Notes: generated by a model not told the origin, from the letters alone. Positions 6,653-15,172 are shown, numbered from the stretch's first letter. The stretch: 25,697 nt of DNA from an uncultured Coriobacteriales bacterium (GCA_934662525.1 CAKUKJ010000001.1:1-25697); one strand, 5' to 3'. Translations and numbers: made by a program.

Positions 6653-7063
6653 GTGAGCATTGATTCTACGAGGCGCGCGCTGCGAGGCAAGGGGCGCGTC
6701 GTGTTTCCCGTTGCCTCGATACTGCTGACCGCACTCATCATAGCAAGCCCGTTTTTCACGGGCCCGTTGGCGTTTCTCCATGAGATGGCGTTTGCGCGCT
6801 TCTGCTTGTTCTGGTGCCTGGGGGTATGCATCGTGCTTGCCACAAGCGCGCGCCCTCTGCGCCCCTCGGTGGTGGCCAGCATTTCCACGGCCATCTCCAT
6901 CGTGGTGTCTGTCACGCTGTATTTCGTGCACGACCAAGTCATCGGCATGCCCACGGGCATTGCCGCGTTTTTCTTCTCATGCCTGTCGGGCGCGATTTTG
7001 GGGGCCCTGGCAGGCACGTGGATCATCTACGCGCTGATCTATGCCGGCGGCAACCGCCGCTAG
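6653..7063 (+). CDS. Small four-span membrane protein of unknown function
   Basis: 136 residues from the GTG at 6653, chosen because GGGG lies 8 nt upstream; a GTG at 6632 would add seven residues. The protein is almost entirely four hydrophobic spans: about 17-37 (VFPVASILLTALIIASPFF), 44-66, 72-93 and 100-125, with a short basic N-terminus and a GGNRR tail. I recognise no family; it could be an uncharacterised inner-membrane protein. It stands alone on the plus strand between tRNA-Gln and a convergent gene. Its TAG stop codon forms the very base of a long stem-loop repeat (7060-7145). Confidence 0.7.
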   Translation: MSIDSTRRALRGKGRVVFPVASILLTALIIASPFFTGPLAFLHEMAFARFCLFWCLGVCIVLATSARPLRPSVVASISTAISIVVSVTLYFVHDQVIGMPTGIAAFFFSCLSGAILGALAGTWIIYALIYAGGNRR

Positions 7064-7145
7064 GATGCGCTGCAGCTGCGTTCCTCGAAGGCTTATGCGC
7101 TCCTGCACGCCGCGCCTTCGAGCGCCTTGCTGCGGCGCATCCTAG
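7060..7145 (+). repeat. Structured intergenic repeat, copy A
   Basis: Three nested helices. The outer one pairs 7060-7076 with 7129-7145 (17 bp, one G-T). The inner one pairs 7084-7092 with 7114-7122 (9 bp, perfect). The apical hairpin is GCGC-TCCT-GCAC (7097-7108). The internal loop is TGCGTT (7077-7082) opposite GCCTT (7124-7128). The same loops and apical hairpin recur at 14352-14452 and 22303-22396 with different helix sequences. The stem ends coincide with the stop codons of both convergent genes. Confidence 0.8.
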
Positions 7146-8086
7146 TTTGAAGAGCCCAGCGCGTCGCAGAGGGCGTCGACCACGGCGATGGCGGCGTTTT
7201 GCACCATGCGCGAGGTGACCGAGCCGTCGTAGCGGTTGAGGTCGGCCAGCTCGAGGCGGATGAGCTCGGGGCGCGCCTTCTGCTTTGCGAGGGCGCCGCG
7301 CAGCTGCCCAGAGATGGGCGCGCCGTTTTGCACGACGATGTTGAGCGCGCCGGCAGGCAGCGTTTCGCCGGCCTCGAGCGGTGCGGTGGCGAGGATGAGG
7401 GCGATCTCGTCGTCGCCTTTGCGGCCGTGGAACTGGCCGTTCGTGAGCGCGTCGGACAGCGTCACCTGTGCGTCGCTCGTGGTGGCATAGGCCACGTTCC
7501 AGATGCGGCTGGCCACGTTGCGCGCGATGGGGTCGGTCGCCCCGATGAGGATGCGGTTCGACTCGAGCACCTCGACGGCGCGGGCGAACCCCATGTGGCC
7601 GTTGATGAAGTCGGGGTTGACGGCCTTGCCCTGCCACACGTGGTGCAGGCGCTCGATGGCGTCGAAGGTGTCCTGGAACGCCATGCCGTCTGCCGTGAGG
7701 CCCATGTTGGCCTGGAACTCCTTCACGGCGGCCTCGGTGTGCGGGCCGTAGAAGCCGTCCACCGTGCCGCATGAGAAGCCCAGCACGTTGAGCGTCATTT
7801 GCAAATGGCTGACATCGGCCCCATGGAAGTAGGGCAGGCGCAGGTAGAGCGTACGGTCGCCCATATGGTACGTCTCGTCGACAAGCACGATCCAGGCGAC
7901 CTCGTCTATTTCTGCAGAGAGCGGCAGACCGTGCTGGGCGCGAAACGAGCGGACGGCCGCCGCAGTGGTGGGGCCGAACGCCTGGGCGATGAGCTCGTCG
8001 TCGGCGATGGACGCGCCCAGGCTCGTGAGCCTGTGCTGCACGTCTTCCACGGCCGCGCCGATTTGCCCCTGCTTGATCGTGTCCAT
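7142..8086 (-). CDS. Protein with two peptidoglycan-binding repeats and an unassigned C-terminal domain
   Basis: 314 residues. The first PG_binding_1-like repeat (about 5-65) begins GQIGAAVEDVQHRLTSLGA and continues FGPTTAAAVRSFRAQHGL. The second (about 88-150) has VSHLQMTLNVLGFSCGTVDGFYGPHTEAAVKEFQ. The layout resembles CwlM-type proteins, in which an amidase domain follows, but I see no zinc-ligand pattern of Amidase_3 in the last 155 residues. That region may be a degenerate amidase or a different domain. No signal peptide, so it is likely cytoplasmic or non-classically placed. It lies 15 nt after the polyprenyl synthase stop, with GGGAGG before the ATG, so the two genes are one operon. 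A link between lipid-carrier supply and the cell wall is plausible (inference). Confidence 0.8.
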   Translation of the reverse strand: MDTIKQGQIGAAVEDVQHRLTSLGASIADDELIAQAFGPTTAAAVRSFRAQHGLPLSAEIDEVAWIVLVDETYHMGDRTLYLRLPYFHGADVSHLQMTLNVLGFSCGTVDGFYGPHTEAAVKEFQANMGLTADGMAFQDTFDAIERLHHVWQGKAVNPDFINGHMGFARAVEVLESNRILIGATDPIARNVASRIWNVAYATTSDAQVTLSDALTNGQFHGRKGDDEIALILATAPLEAGETLPAGALNIVVQNGAPISGQLRGALAKQKARPELIRLELADLNRYDGSVTSRMVQNAAIAVVDALCDALGSSN

Positions 8087-8101
8087 CCGTGCCTCCCAGA
8101 C

Positions 8102-9115
8102 TTAGACGATGCGCTCGATGAAGAAGTCGGCCATGGAGAAGAGCAGTTCCTTGGCCTTCTGGTCGAGCTCGATGGGCGCGAGGGTCTCTTTGGCCTGGCG
8201 TACCAGCTCGAGCGACAGCTCGCGGGCGTGCGCGATCGAGCCGGCCTGCTCCATGAGCTCCACGGCGCGGGCAAGGCGCGCGGGGTCTGAGGTGTGGGCG
8301 CTGAGGATCTCGCGCAGCTCGTCTGCCACCTCGGGGTTTGCCAGGGCGTGCACCACCATGAGTGTGCGCTTGCCCTCGGTGATGTCGCTGCGGAAGTCCT
8401 TGGCGACCGACTCCTTGTCGCCCACGAGGTTGAGGAGGTCGTCTTGCAGCTGGAACGCCAGGCCGGCGGCCATGCCGAACGCGCGCAGGGCCTCGACCTG
8501 CTCGTCGGTGCCGCCGCCGATGATGGCGCCGCAGGCAAGCGGGACGGCAACGGAGTAGTAGGCAGTCTTGTGGCGCGCCATGGTGAGGTAGTCGTCCTCG
8601 GAGATGTCCCAGCGGTCGTCGCGGGCCCAGCCGATGTCGAGCGCCTGACCCTCGATGGTGCGCGTCGTCATGCGCACCAGCTCGCCGAGCACGCGCACCT
8701 TCGTTGCGTCGTCGAGTGTCTCGTCTTCAAGAACGGTGCCCGTGACCTGCGAGAGCGCAAGGTCGCCGGCGTTGATGGCAAGCCCCAGGCCCATCGTGAG
8801 ATGCAGGCACGGCTCGCCGCGGCGAAGCTCCCCCTCGTCGGCGATGTCGTCGTGGATGAGGGCTGCGGTGTGGAAGTGCTCCACGGATGCGGCGGCGCTC
8901 GACGCTCGCTCGGGGGAGCCTCCCACGGCAAGGCAGCCCAGGAAGCACACGACGGGGCGCGTGCGCTTGCCGCCGTTGGCCGAGTATTTGGCCAGCGGGG
9001 CATACAGGTAGGCGTCCATGTCGCCATGGGTGCCGCGCCGTGCATAGTACGAGGCGATGAGCTCGTCTACCTGGGCGTAGTGGTCGTTGAGGAAGCTCAC
9101 GAAGTCAGTTGCCAT
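8102..9115 (-). CDS. Polyprenyl (geranylgeranyl/farnesyl-type) diphosphate synthase
   Basis: 337 residues from the ATG at 9115. The frame stays open upstream through tRNA-Leu, so longer starts are excluded. Conserved trans-prenyltransferase motifs are GGKRTRP, the first aspartate-rich motif DDIAD within ALIHDDIADEGELRRGEP, the lysine/threonine region RHKTA and the second motif LQDDLLNLVGD, where the fifth position is Asn. The enzyme condenses IPP with allylic diphosphates for quinone or undecaprenyl precursors; chain length cannot be read safely. The ribosome site is weak. The downstream peptidoglycan-binding gene follows after 15 nt. Confidence 0.93.
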   Translation of the reverse strand: MATDFVSFLNDHYAQVDELIASYYARRGTHGDMDAYLYAPLAKYSANGGKRTRPVVCFLGCLAVGGSPERASSAAASVEHFHTAALIHDDIADEGELRRGEPCLHLTMGLGLAINAGDLALSQVTGTVLEDETLDDATKVRVLGELVRMTTRTIEGQALDIGWARDDRWDISEDDYLTMARHKTAYYSVAVPLACGAIIGGGTDEQVEALRAFGMAAGLAFQLQDDLLNLVGDKESVAKDFRSDITEGKRTLMVVHALANPEVADELREILSAHTSDPARLARAVELMEQAGSIAHARELSLELVRQAKETLAPIELDQKAKELLFSMADFFIERIV

Positions 9116-9156
9116 CAAAACCGCATCTCTAAAGCTCGGTCGTATATATCGAAAGA

Positions 9157-9240
9157 TGGTAGGAGCGGCGGGACTCGAACCCGCATGCCTTGCGGCGAGT
9201 GATTTTAAGTCACCTGCGTCTGCCATTTCGCCACGCTCCC
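9157..9240 (-). tRNA. tRNA-Leu (anticodon TAA)
   Basis: On the minus strand the acceptor stem is GGGAGCG/CGCTCCT with discriminator A and an encoded CCA. There is a long variable arm (CTCGCCGCAAGGCAT), the T-loop GGTTCGAGTCC, and the anticodon loop CTTAAAA reads TAA (Leu, codon TTA). It lies between the Ppx stop and the prenyl synthase start on the same strand, so co-transcription is possible. Confidence 0.96.
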
Positions 9241-9288
9241 AGCCGTAAACACTTTAGCACAGCTTTGACCCGAAACGCGCCGCGCGTG

Positions 9289-10293
9289 TCATTCGCGCAT
9301 CATCTGCGGGTTCCAGGGCAAGGGGGAGGGAAGGCCGCGCAGCTCGGCGTCCATGCACTCGACGACGCCGAAGAGCGAGTTGGATTCGCTCGTGACGAAC
9401 CCGGGCCAGCCGCCCGCGCCCACCAGCTCGTCGAGGATGAGGGCGCCGGCGTGGATGACGTGGGCGCGTTTGGGCTGCAGGCCTTTGAGCGTGCGGCGCT
9501 GCTCGCAGGTTATGGAGAGCAAGCGGTCGGTGAGGTGTGCGAGCGCGTCCTTGTCGGTGAAGCGCAGGTGGACGAAGTCGCTGTCATAAGGGTCGAGCTC
9601 GGCGAGCACGGCCACGAGCGTCGTCGCGGTGCCCCCCACGGCCACGAGCGTGTCGGGCTTGCAAGGCTGGCTCGCCAGGTGTTCCTCGAAGGCGGCGCGC
9701 ACGAAGTCGCGGGCGCGCCTGACGGCCGCCTCGTTGGGGGCCTCGTCGTCGGGGCAGGCCAGGAAGCGCTCGCAGATGCGCCGCGCTCCGATGTTGAGCG
9801 AGGCCGACGCCCCTTGGACGAGGCGGCCTCGATCGTCGCGATTGCCGCAGGAAAGCTCGGTCGATCCGCCGCCGATGTCGCATGCCTCGACCATGCGCCC
9901 CGCGAAGTCGCCCGTCACGCCGAGAAGGCCGAGCGCCGCCTCATCGGTACCTGCGATGACCTGCGGAGAAAGGCCGAGCTCGGCCAGCCGTGCGGTGAGC
10001 TCGCCTGCGTTCGACGCGTCGCGCGCGGCGCTCGTGGCCGTGAGGCAGCATGCCAGGGCGAGGCCGCGCTCATTTGCCAGTGCGCGTGCCTCGGCCAGAT
10101 AGTCGGCCACGCACCCCACCGTGCGCTCGATCGCCTGGGGTTTGAGCGAGCCGCTTGCGTCCACGCCCTCGCCCAGGTCGGTCACGCGGGCCCGGCGCAG
10201 AAGGGCGCGCGTGCCGTGGTCGGCGTCGCGCGTGGCGCACAGCATGCAGGTAGACACGGTGCCAGCGTCGAGCGCGCAATATACGTTGGGCAT
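9289..10293 (-). CDS. ppx: Ppx/GppA-family exopolyphosphatase
   Basis: 334 residues, matching the short actinobacterial Ppx type. The phosphate-1 loop is CALDAGTVST near the N-terminus, the catalytic acidic stretch is AGTDEAALGLLG, the second phosphate loop is the hallmark DIGGGSTEL, and AVGGTATTLVAV follows. Family members hydrolyse polyphosphate and/or pppGpp, tying them to starvation signalling. The ATG at 10293 lies 2 nt after the divIC-like stop, with GGAGAG inside that gene, so the two are translationally coupled. divIC and ppx are also close neighbours in Mycobacterium. Confidence 0.93.
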   Translation of the reverse strand: MPNVYCALDAGTVSTCMLCATRDADHGTRALLRRARVTDLGEGVDASGSLKPQAIERTVGCVADYLAEARALANERGLALACCLTATSAARDASNAGELTARLAELGLSPQVIAGTDEAALGLLGVTGDFAGRMVEACDIGGGSTELSCGNRDDRGRLVQGASASLNIGARRICERFLACPDDEAPNEAAVRRARDFVRAAFEEHLASQPCKPDTLVAVGGTATTLVAVLAELDPYDSDFVHLRFTDKDALAHLTDRLLSITCEQRRTLKGLQPKRAHVIHAGALILDELVGAGGWPGFVTSESNSLFGVVECMDAELRGLPSPLPWNPQMMRE

Positions 10294-10295
10294 GG

Positions 10296-11702
10296 CTACT
10301 CTCCGTTGTTTTCGCCGTCTTGGGCAGAAGGCGAGTCGGCGGTCTGGGCGGATGATTCCGCCGTGTCGTCCGAGGTCTCCCCGCCCGTCTCGCTCAGCGT
10401 GGCCACCGACTCGTCCTTCTCGGTGGCGTCGGTGGCTCCGGCCTCGCCGAACACCTGGTCGAGCACGTCGGTCACCCATGTGGACGTGTTGCGGCCGCTG
10501 CCTCGCTTGACCTCGGCGGGAATCGGTGTGTCGGTGGGCGTGTACGAGGCGTTGTCCACGGTGACGGGCACCTCGTCGGGCATGACGAGCCCCCATGTCT
10601 TGTGGGCCATGTCCTGCACGCCCTCTGCCGTCTGCAGCGAGCTCACGCTCTTCTTGAGCGCATCGACGCGCGCCTGGTTCTGCGCGAGCTCGTCGGTGAG
10701 GCGCTCGTTTTCCCGCATGGCGCTGTAGAGCTGCTGGGCGGGGGTGTAGAGCGTGACGCAGGCGGCCACGACGCAGGCGAGGCAGGTGAGCCCGATGCTG
10801 GCGCGGCGCACGAGCGTCTCGGTGTCGCGCGGGATGAGCCGCCCGGCAGCCGCGCCGACGGCGGCTATGCGCGAGCCGTGCGCGGGGCGCGGCGTTTGCG
10901 ACGAGGGCGCCGAGGCCGGGCGGCCCGAGGGGCTGGCGGTTGCTGCGCCTGCCATGCTGAAGCCCGCCGGGCGTGCCCGTCTCGACTGGTCGGCCGGGGC
11001 GGGGGTGGCTGCGGCGCCGGCCGCGCTTGCCTTGCTTGAGCCGACCTCGGCGCCTTCGCCCGATGACCGGCCGTCTCCCTGCGCCGGCGCGGGCTTTGGC
11101 TTGGGGCGCGCGATGTTGGCCGACGCCGCCGGGCGCTCCTTGGCGGCCTTGACGTACTGCGCCTCCGAGGGAAACTCGGGGGCGGCCGCACTTGCCGAGG
11201 CGGGCGTGCCCGCGGGCGCGGCGCCGGGGACCGGCGCGCCGTTCGGCTGCGGCCCGGTTTGCTGCGCGCCCTCCGGCTTCGCTGCCGACGCTGGCTTTGG
11301 GGCGTGCGACGCCTGTGGGGAGGCCGCCTTGTGCGCGGGGGCGTGATGCGTGCCGCCCACGACGACGTGCATCTGCGTGCGCATGTCCACCGTGCCGGGA
11401 ATGGGGACGCGCGCCGGCGCCTGCGGGGCGCGCTGCTGCGGCGCGCGGGCGTCAGACGGGGCGCGCGAGGGCTGTGCCGCCTTCTTGGGGGCGCAGGCAT
11501 ATGGCTTTCCCAGGGCCTTTGCCGCGCGCTTGGCCGACTTGGCGGTTGCATAAGGGGAGTCGTCCACGTCTGCCGCGAAGCTCGCCTGGTCGGTGAAGTC
11601 CACCTGGGAGCCGCCAAAACCCGGGCGTGCCGCCTGCTGGGGTGCAGGGCTGGCGTAGGCGCTCTCGGTGCCTGCCGGTCGTTTTGGGGGCATGGGTGAC
11701 AT
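10296..11702 (-). CDS. DivIC/FtsB-type septum protein with a long disordered N-terminal extension
   Basis: 468 residues from the ATG at 11702; GAGGAG lies 9 nt upstream. The conserved core is C-terminal: one membrane span (about 302-320, IGLTCLACVVAACVTLY), a coiled coil (about 322-359, RENERLTDELAQNQARVDAL) and the DivIC ending AEGVQDMAHKTWGLVMPDEVPV. FtsB/DivIC proteins form a complex with FtsL and FtsQ/DivIB at the septum. They are usually 100-230 residues; here about 300 cytoplasmic residues rich in Ala, Pro, Ser and Lys precede the span, and an acidic Ser/Thr tail follows the core. The extension looks intrinsically disordered. A candidate minus-strand -10 (TATTAT) lies at 11761-11766. 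Confidence 0.85.
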   Translation of the reverse strand: MSPMPPKRPAGTESAYASPAPQQAARPGFGGSQVDFTDQASFAADVDDSPYATAKSAKRAAKALGKPYACAPKKAAQPSRAPSDARAPQQRAPQAPARVPIPGTVDMRTQMHVVVGGTHHAPAHKAASPQASHAPKPASAAKPEGAQQTGPQPNGAPVPGAAPAGTPASASAAAPEFPSEAQYVKAAKERPAASANIARPKPKPAPAQGDGRSSGEGAEVGSSKASAAGAAATPAPADQSRRARPAGFSMAGAATASPSGRPASAPSSQTPRPAHGSRIAAVGAAAGRLIPRDTETLVRRASIGLTCLACVVAACVTLYTPAQQLYSAMRENERLTDELAQNQARVDALKKSVSSLQTAEGVQDMAHKTWGLVMPDEVPVTVDNASYTPTDTPIPAEVKRGSGRNTSTWVTDVLDQVFGEAGATDATEKDESVATLSETGGETSDDTAESSAQTADSPSAQDGENNGE

Positions 11703-11902
11703 GCGGTGCGTCTCCTCGGGTGGACGTGTGCGGTCAATCGTTTCGTTGGCAATCGCCACCATAATAGCCGCCATCCACCGCCGTATCGCCGTGTGGTCTT
11801 AGTTTCCATCCATCCTCTGCGTGTGCGATGCGGTAGAGTTTTGCGCGCAACCGTCTTGAAGCGACCGGGCCTTTTTCGCCGGGCCCGTTGGGAGGAACTC
11901 AC

Positions 11903-13279
11903 ATGGGAGTCACCGCTATCGTTCTGGCAGCCGGCGAGGGCACGCGCATGAAGTCGGCCCGTCCCAAGGTCGTCCACGAGGTGCTGGGCAAGCCGATGGT
12001 GAGCTGGGTGGTGGACGCGGCCCGCGCGGCCGGTGTGGAGCGCTGCGTCGTCGTCGTGGGCAACGGGGCGGAGCAGGTAGAGGCCTTGTTCGCGGGTGCG
12101 TCCGACGTCGAATGCGTGCTGCAGGAGCAGCGCCTGGGTACCGGCCACGCCGTCCGCGCCGCTCTGGAGAAGACCGACGTCGCGGCCGGGCAGGTGCTCG
12201 TGCTGTGCGGGGACACGCCCCTGCTTCGCGCGGAGACGCTGCGCTCGCTCGTTGACGCCGCCCTGTCGCCCGCGCATGAGGCCGGCGCCCTGCTCACGAT
12301 GACCTATGACGACCCCACGGGGTACGGTCGCGTCATAGTGGGCGAGGACGGCTGCGCCACCGCCATCGTGGAGCAGAAGGACTGCAACCCCGAGCAGGCT
12401 CTGGTCAAGACGTGCAACGCCGGTGTCTATTGCTTCGACGCCGCGCTGCTCCGTGCCCATATCGGCGAGCTTACCTGCGAAAACGCCCAAAGGGAGTACT
12501 ACCTCACCGACATGGTGGGCATCCTGCGCGCACACGGCGCCGCCATGGCGGCCGTGGACTGCCCCGACGCCGTCGAGCTCATGGGCGTCAACTCCCGCAT
12601 CCAGCTTGCTCAGGCGACCCGCGCCATGCAGGGGCGCATCAACGAGAGGCACATGGCCGCCGGCGTCACCATGCTCGACCCCACGCAGGTCTGGATCGGC
12701 CCCGACGTCAAGATTGGCCGCGACACCACGCTGCTGCCCGGCACGATGCTGTGGGGCTCGACCGAGATCGGCGAGAACTGCCTCGTCGGCCCCCAGACCC
12801 GCCTGACCGACACGCGCGTGGGCAACGGCTGCACGGTGGACGAGACCGTTGCCGTCCAGGCCGTGCTCGACAACGACGTGGACTGCGGCCCTCGCGCCTA
12901 CCTGCGCCCCGGCGCGCGCCTGTGCGACGGGTCCAAGGCCGGCACGCACGTGGAGATCAAGAAGTCCACGGTGGGCAGGGGATCGAAAGTGCCGCACCTG
13001 TCCTACATCGGCGATTGCACCATCGGGGAGGACGTCAACATCGGCGCGGGCACCATCACCTGCAACTACGACGGCAAGAACAAGAACGCCACCACCATCG
13101 GCGACGGCTCGTTCATCGGCTCGGACACGATGCTCGTGGCCCCCGTCAACATCGGGCGCGGCTGCACGGTGGGCGCCGGTTCCACCATCACGCGCGACGT
13201 GCCCGACGGCTCTTTGGCGGTGGAGCGCTCCGAACAAACGATGAAGGCTGGCTGGCGTCCCAAATGGGACCGCGCATAG
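11903..13279 (+). CDS. glmU: Bifunctional GlmU (GlcN-1-P acetyltransferase / UDP-GlcNAc pyrophosphorylase)
   Basis: 458 residues, the normal length. The uridylyltransferase half opens TAIVLAAGEGTRMKSARPK and contains LLRAETL and GYGRVI. The C-terminal half is a left-handed beta-helix with RPGARL, HVEIKKS, the catalytic histidine in PHLSYIGD, and NIGAGTITCNYDG. It makes UDP-GlcNAc for peptidoglycan in the cytoplasm. The ATG at 11903 follows GGAGGA. A short hairpin (11866-11871 with 11882-11887) sits in the leader just before the ribosome site. TAGAGT (11834-11839) could be a -10, with no clear -35. The gene leads the glmU-prs-pth run typical of actinobacteria. Confidence 0.97.
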   Translation: MGVTAIVLAAGEGTRMKSARPKVVHEVLGKPMVSWVVDAARAAGVERCVVVVGNGAEQVEALFAGASDVECVLQEQRLGTGHAVRAALEKTDVAAGQVLVLCGDTPLLRAETLRSLVDAALSPAHEAGALLTMTYDDPTGYGRVIVGEDGCATAIVEQKDCNPEQALVKTCNAGVYCFDAALLRAHIGELTCENAQREYYLTDMVGILRAHGAAMAAVDCPDAVELMGVNSRIQLAQATRAMQGRINERHMAAGVTMLDPTQVWIGPDVKIGRDTTLLPGTMLWGSTEIGENCLVGPQTRLTDTRVGNGCTVDETVAVQAVLDNDVDCGPRAYLRPGARLCDGSKAGTHVEIKKSTVGRGSKVPHLSYIGDCTIGEDVNIGAGTITCNYDGKNKNATTIGDGSFIGSDTMLVAPVNIGRGCTVGAGSTITRDVPDGSLAVERSEQTMKAGWRPKWDRA

Positions 13280-13366
13280 CGGCAAAAGTGGAGTATTGTT
13301 CGGGTTGCACGTTTATCGCAATGTTCGGGCAGGGCACGGCACTCGATTGAGAGGGGCACGAAGTAG

Positions 13367-14344
13367 ATGGATCCCATCCAGAAAAGCATGAAGGTCTTCT
13401 CCGGCACGTCGAACAGGACGTTCGCCGAGGCGGTTGCCGCCAAGCTGGGCACCCAGCTGGGCGACCTGCAGATTGAGAAGTTTGCCAACGGCGAGATTTA
13501 CACCCGCTTTGCCGAGAGCGTGCGCGGCTGCGACGTCTTCTTCATCCAGTCGGTCTCCGGCCCCCACCTCAACGACATGCTGATGGAGGTCCTCATCGCG
13601 GCCGATGCGGCCAAGCGCGCCTCCGCCCGCACCTTCACCGCCGTGCTCACCCATTACGCCTACGCCCGCCAGGACCGCAAGGCCCAGCCCCGCGAGCCCA
13701 TCACGGCCCGCCTCGTCGCCGACCTCTACCAGGCCGCCGGCGTCGACCGCGTCATCACGGTAGACCTGCACCAGGGTCAGATCCAGGGCTACTTCGACAT
13801 CCCGGTGAACCACCTCACCGCCATGCCCATCTTCGCCGAGTACTACACGGCCAAGGGCTTCGACATGAACAACACCGTCGTCGTGTCGCCCGACGTGGGC
13901 CGCGCCAAGGCCTCCAAGCGCCTGGCCGACATGCTCGGCTGCGACCTGGCCGTCGCCCACAAGACCCGCGCCGCCCACAACGAGGCCGAGGTCATGGGCA
14001 TCCTGGGCAACATCGAGGGCAAGACCTGCATCATCAACGACGACATGATCGACACCGCGGGTACCCTGTGCGGCGCGGTGCGCGAGCTCAAGAACCTGGG
14101 CGCCGGCGACATCTATGTGGGCGCCACGCACGGCCTGTTCTCCGGCCCCGCCTACGAGCGCCTGCTCGACCCGACCCTGCCCATCGTGGAGGTCGCCGTC
14201 ACCGACGCCGTGCCCGTGCCCGTGGAGAAGCGCGGCGACCGCATCAAGGTGCTCTCGCTTGCCGACGAGTTCGCCAAGGCGATTCGCAACGTGTACGATG
14301 AGACGAGCGTTTCGAAGATGTTGGGCGTCAATCCGGAGTTTTAG
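13367..14344 (+). CDS. prs: Ribose-phosphate pyrophosphokinase
   Basis: 325 residues. Diagnostic segments are FANGEIYTRFAESVRG, the ATP-binding YARQDRKAQPREPI, VDLHQGQIQGYFDIPVNHL, the flexible-loop lysine in AHKTR and the PRPP loop NDDMIDTAGT. The enzyme makes PRPP from ribose-5-phosphate and ATP for nucleotide, His and Trp synthesis. GAGAGGGG lies upstream of the ATG, 87 nt after glmU. Downstream come a structured repeat and an intrinsic terminator. glmU followed by prs is a conserved order in actinobacteria and Firmicutes. Confidence 0.97.
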   Translation: MDPIQKSMKVFSGTSNRTFAEAVAAKLGTQLGDLQIEKFANGEIYTRFAESVRGCDVFFIQSVSGPHLNDMLMEVLIAADAAKRASARTFTAVLTHYAYARQDRKAQPREPITARLVADLYQAAGVDRVITVDLHQGQIQGYFDIPVNHLTAMPIFAEYYTAKGFDMNNTVVVSPDVGRAKASKRLADMLGCDLAVAHKTRAAHNEAEVMGILGNIEGKTCIINDDMIDTAGTLCGAVRELKNLGAGDIYVGATHGLFSGPAYERLLDPTLPIVEVAVTDAVPVPVEKRGDRIKVLSLADEFAKAIRNVYDETSVSKMLGVNPEF

Positions 14345-14351
14345 TCGTCAG

Positions 14352-14452
14352 GGGTGGACCACAGCACGCCATCCGCTGCGTTGGATTGAGACTCATGTAC
14401 TCAAGTACACCGCGCCCTAATCCGCCTTGCGGCTGACGCACTGTGGCCACCC
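14352..14452 (+). repeat. Structured intergenic repeat, copy B
   Basis: The outer helix pairs 14352-14364 with 14441-14452 (12 bp, one bulged A at 14358), then 14373-14376 with 14429-14432. The inner helix pairs 14383-14388 with 14418-14423. The apical hairpin is TGTAC-TCAA-GTACA (14396-14409). The internal loop is TGCGTT (14377-14382) opposite GCCTT (14424-14428), identical to copy A. It lies 7 nt after the prs stop codon. Confidence 0.78.
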
Positions 14453-14507
14453 TATAAGGTCAAGGGCCTGATAGGGCAAAGACCTTGAACCGCTGATATC
14501 GGTTGTG

Positions 14508-14534
14508 CGAGCCAGGTTTTGCCTGGCTCGTTTT
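14508..14534 (+). terminator. Intrinsic terminator between prs and pth
   Basis: A perfect 9-bp stem CGAGCCAGG/CCTGGCTCG (14508-14516 with 14522-14530), a 5-nt loop and TTTTGTG following. It is 18 nt before the pth start codon and could double as a translation-control hairpin. Confidence 0.75.
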
Positions 14535-14552
14535 GTGTGGGAGGGAACGCGC

Positions 14553-15149
14553 ATGGCGGGCAAAGCCGTCAAGGACGTGCCGGTGGGCATCGTCTGCGGC
14601 CTGGGCAACCCAGGCAAGGAATATGAGCATACCAGGCACAACGCCGGGTTCTTGGCGATAGACGCGCTGGCGGAGGAGCTGGGTGCGCGCTATTGGAAGA
14701 ACAAGCCGGGCGCGGCCGTGTGCGAGGTTGCCGTGGCGGGCCGCAAGGTCGTGCTCGTGAAGCCGCAATCGTACATGAACGTCTCGGGCGGCCCCCTCAA
14801 GAAGGTCGCTGAGGAATACCGCGTGCCCGCCGCCGGCATCCTCGTCATCCACGACGAGCTCGAACTGCCTGCGGGCGCGGTGGCGCTCAAGATGGGCGGG
14901 GGCCACGCCGGCCACAACGGCTTGCGCTCCATCGGCGAGAAGCTGGGCACGCCCGACTATCCGCGCGTGAGGTGCGGCATCGGCCGCCCGCCGGGAAAGA
15001 TGGCCCCGGCCGACTTCGTGCTCCAGCAGCTGCGCGGCCGCGACTGGGAGGAGTTCCAGGTCACGGCCGCCGATGCGGCCCTGGCTGCCCGCTTCGCCAT
15101 CGAGCAGGGCGTGCCGGCGGCGCTCGCGAAATACCCCGCGAAGAAGTAG
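14553..15149 (+). CDS. pth: Peptidyl-tRNA hydrolase
   Basis: 198 residues from the ATG at 14553; GGGAGGG precedes it, and the longer frame upstream overlaps the terminator. The conserved N-terminal IVCGLGNPGKEYEHTRHN contains the catalytic histidine and substrate asparagine. Further motifs are KPQSYMNVSG, the catalytic aspartate in VIHDELELP and GGGHAGHNGLRSI. The enzyme recycles peptidyl-tRNAs that drop off ribosomes. Its place after glmU-prs is conserved in actinobacteria, although the ctc/rplY gene often found between is missing here. Confidence 0.97.
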   Translation: MAGKAVKDVPVGIVCGLGNPGKEYEHTRHNAGFLAIDALAEELGARYWKNKPGAAVCEVAVAGRKVVLVKPQSYMNVSGGPLKKVAEEYRVPAAGILVIHDELELPAGAVALKMGGGHAGHNGLRSIGEKLGTPDYPRVRCGIGRPPGKMAPADFVLQQLRGRDWEEFQVTAADAALAARFAIEQGVPAALAKYPAKK

Positions 15150-15172
15150 GGACTAGCCGGGGCAGGCACGAA

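Noticed and set aside
7060..7145. Ordinary Rho-independent terminator
   Set aside because: No T-tract on either strand, three nested helices, and recurring loop motifs shared with two distant loci.
10865..13285. 806-codon minus-strand ORF across glmU and the DivIC-like region
   Set aside because: Antisense to glmU and out of frame with the DivIC-like gene; translation is compositionally biased with no domain.
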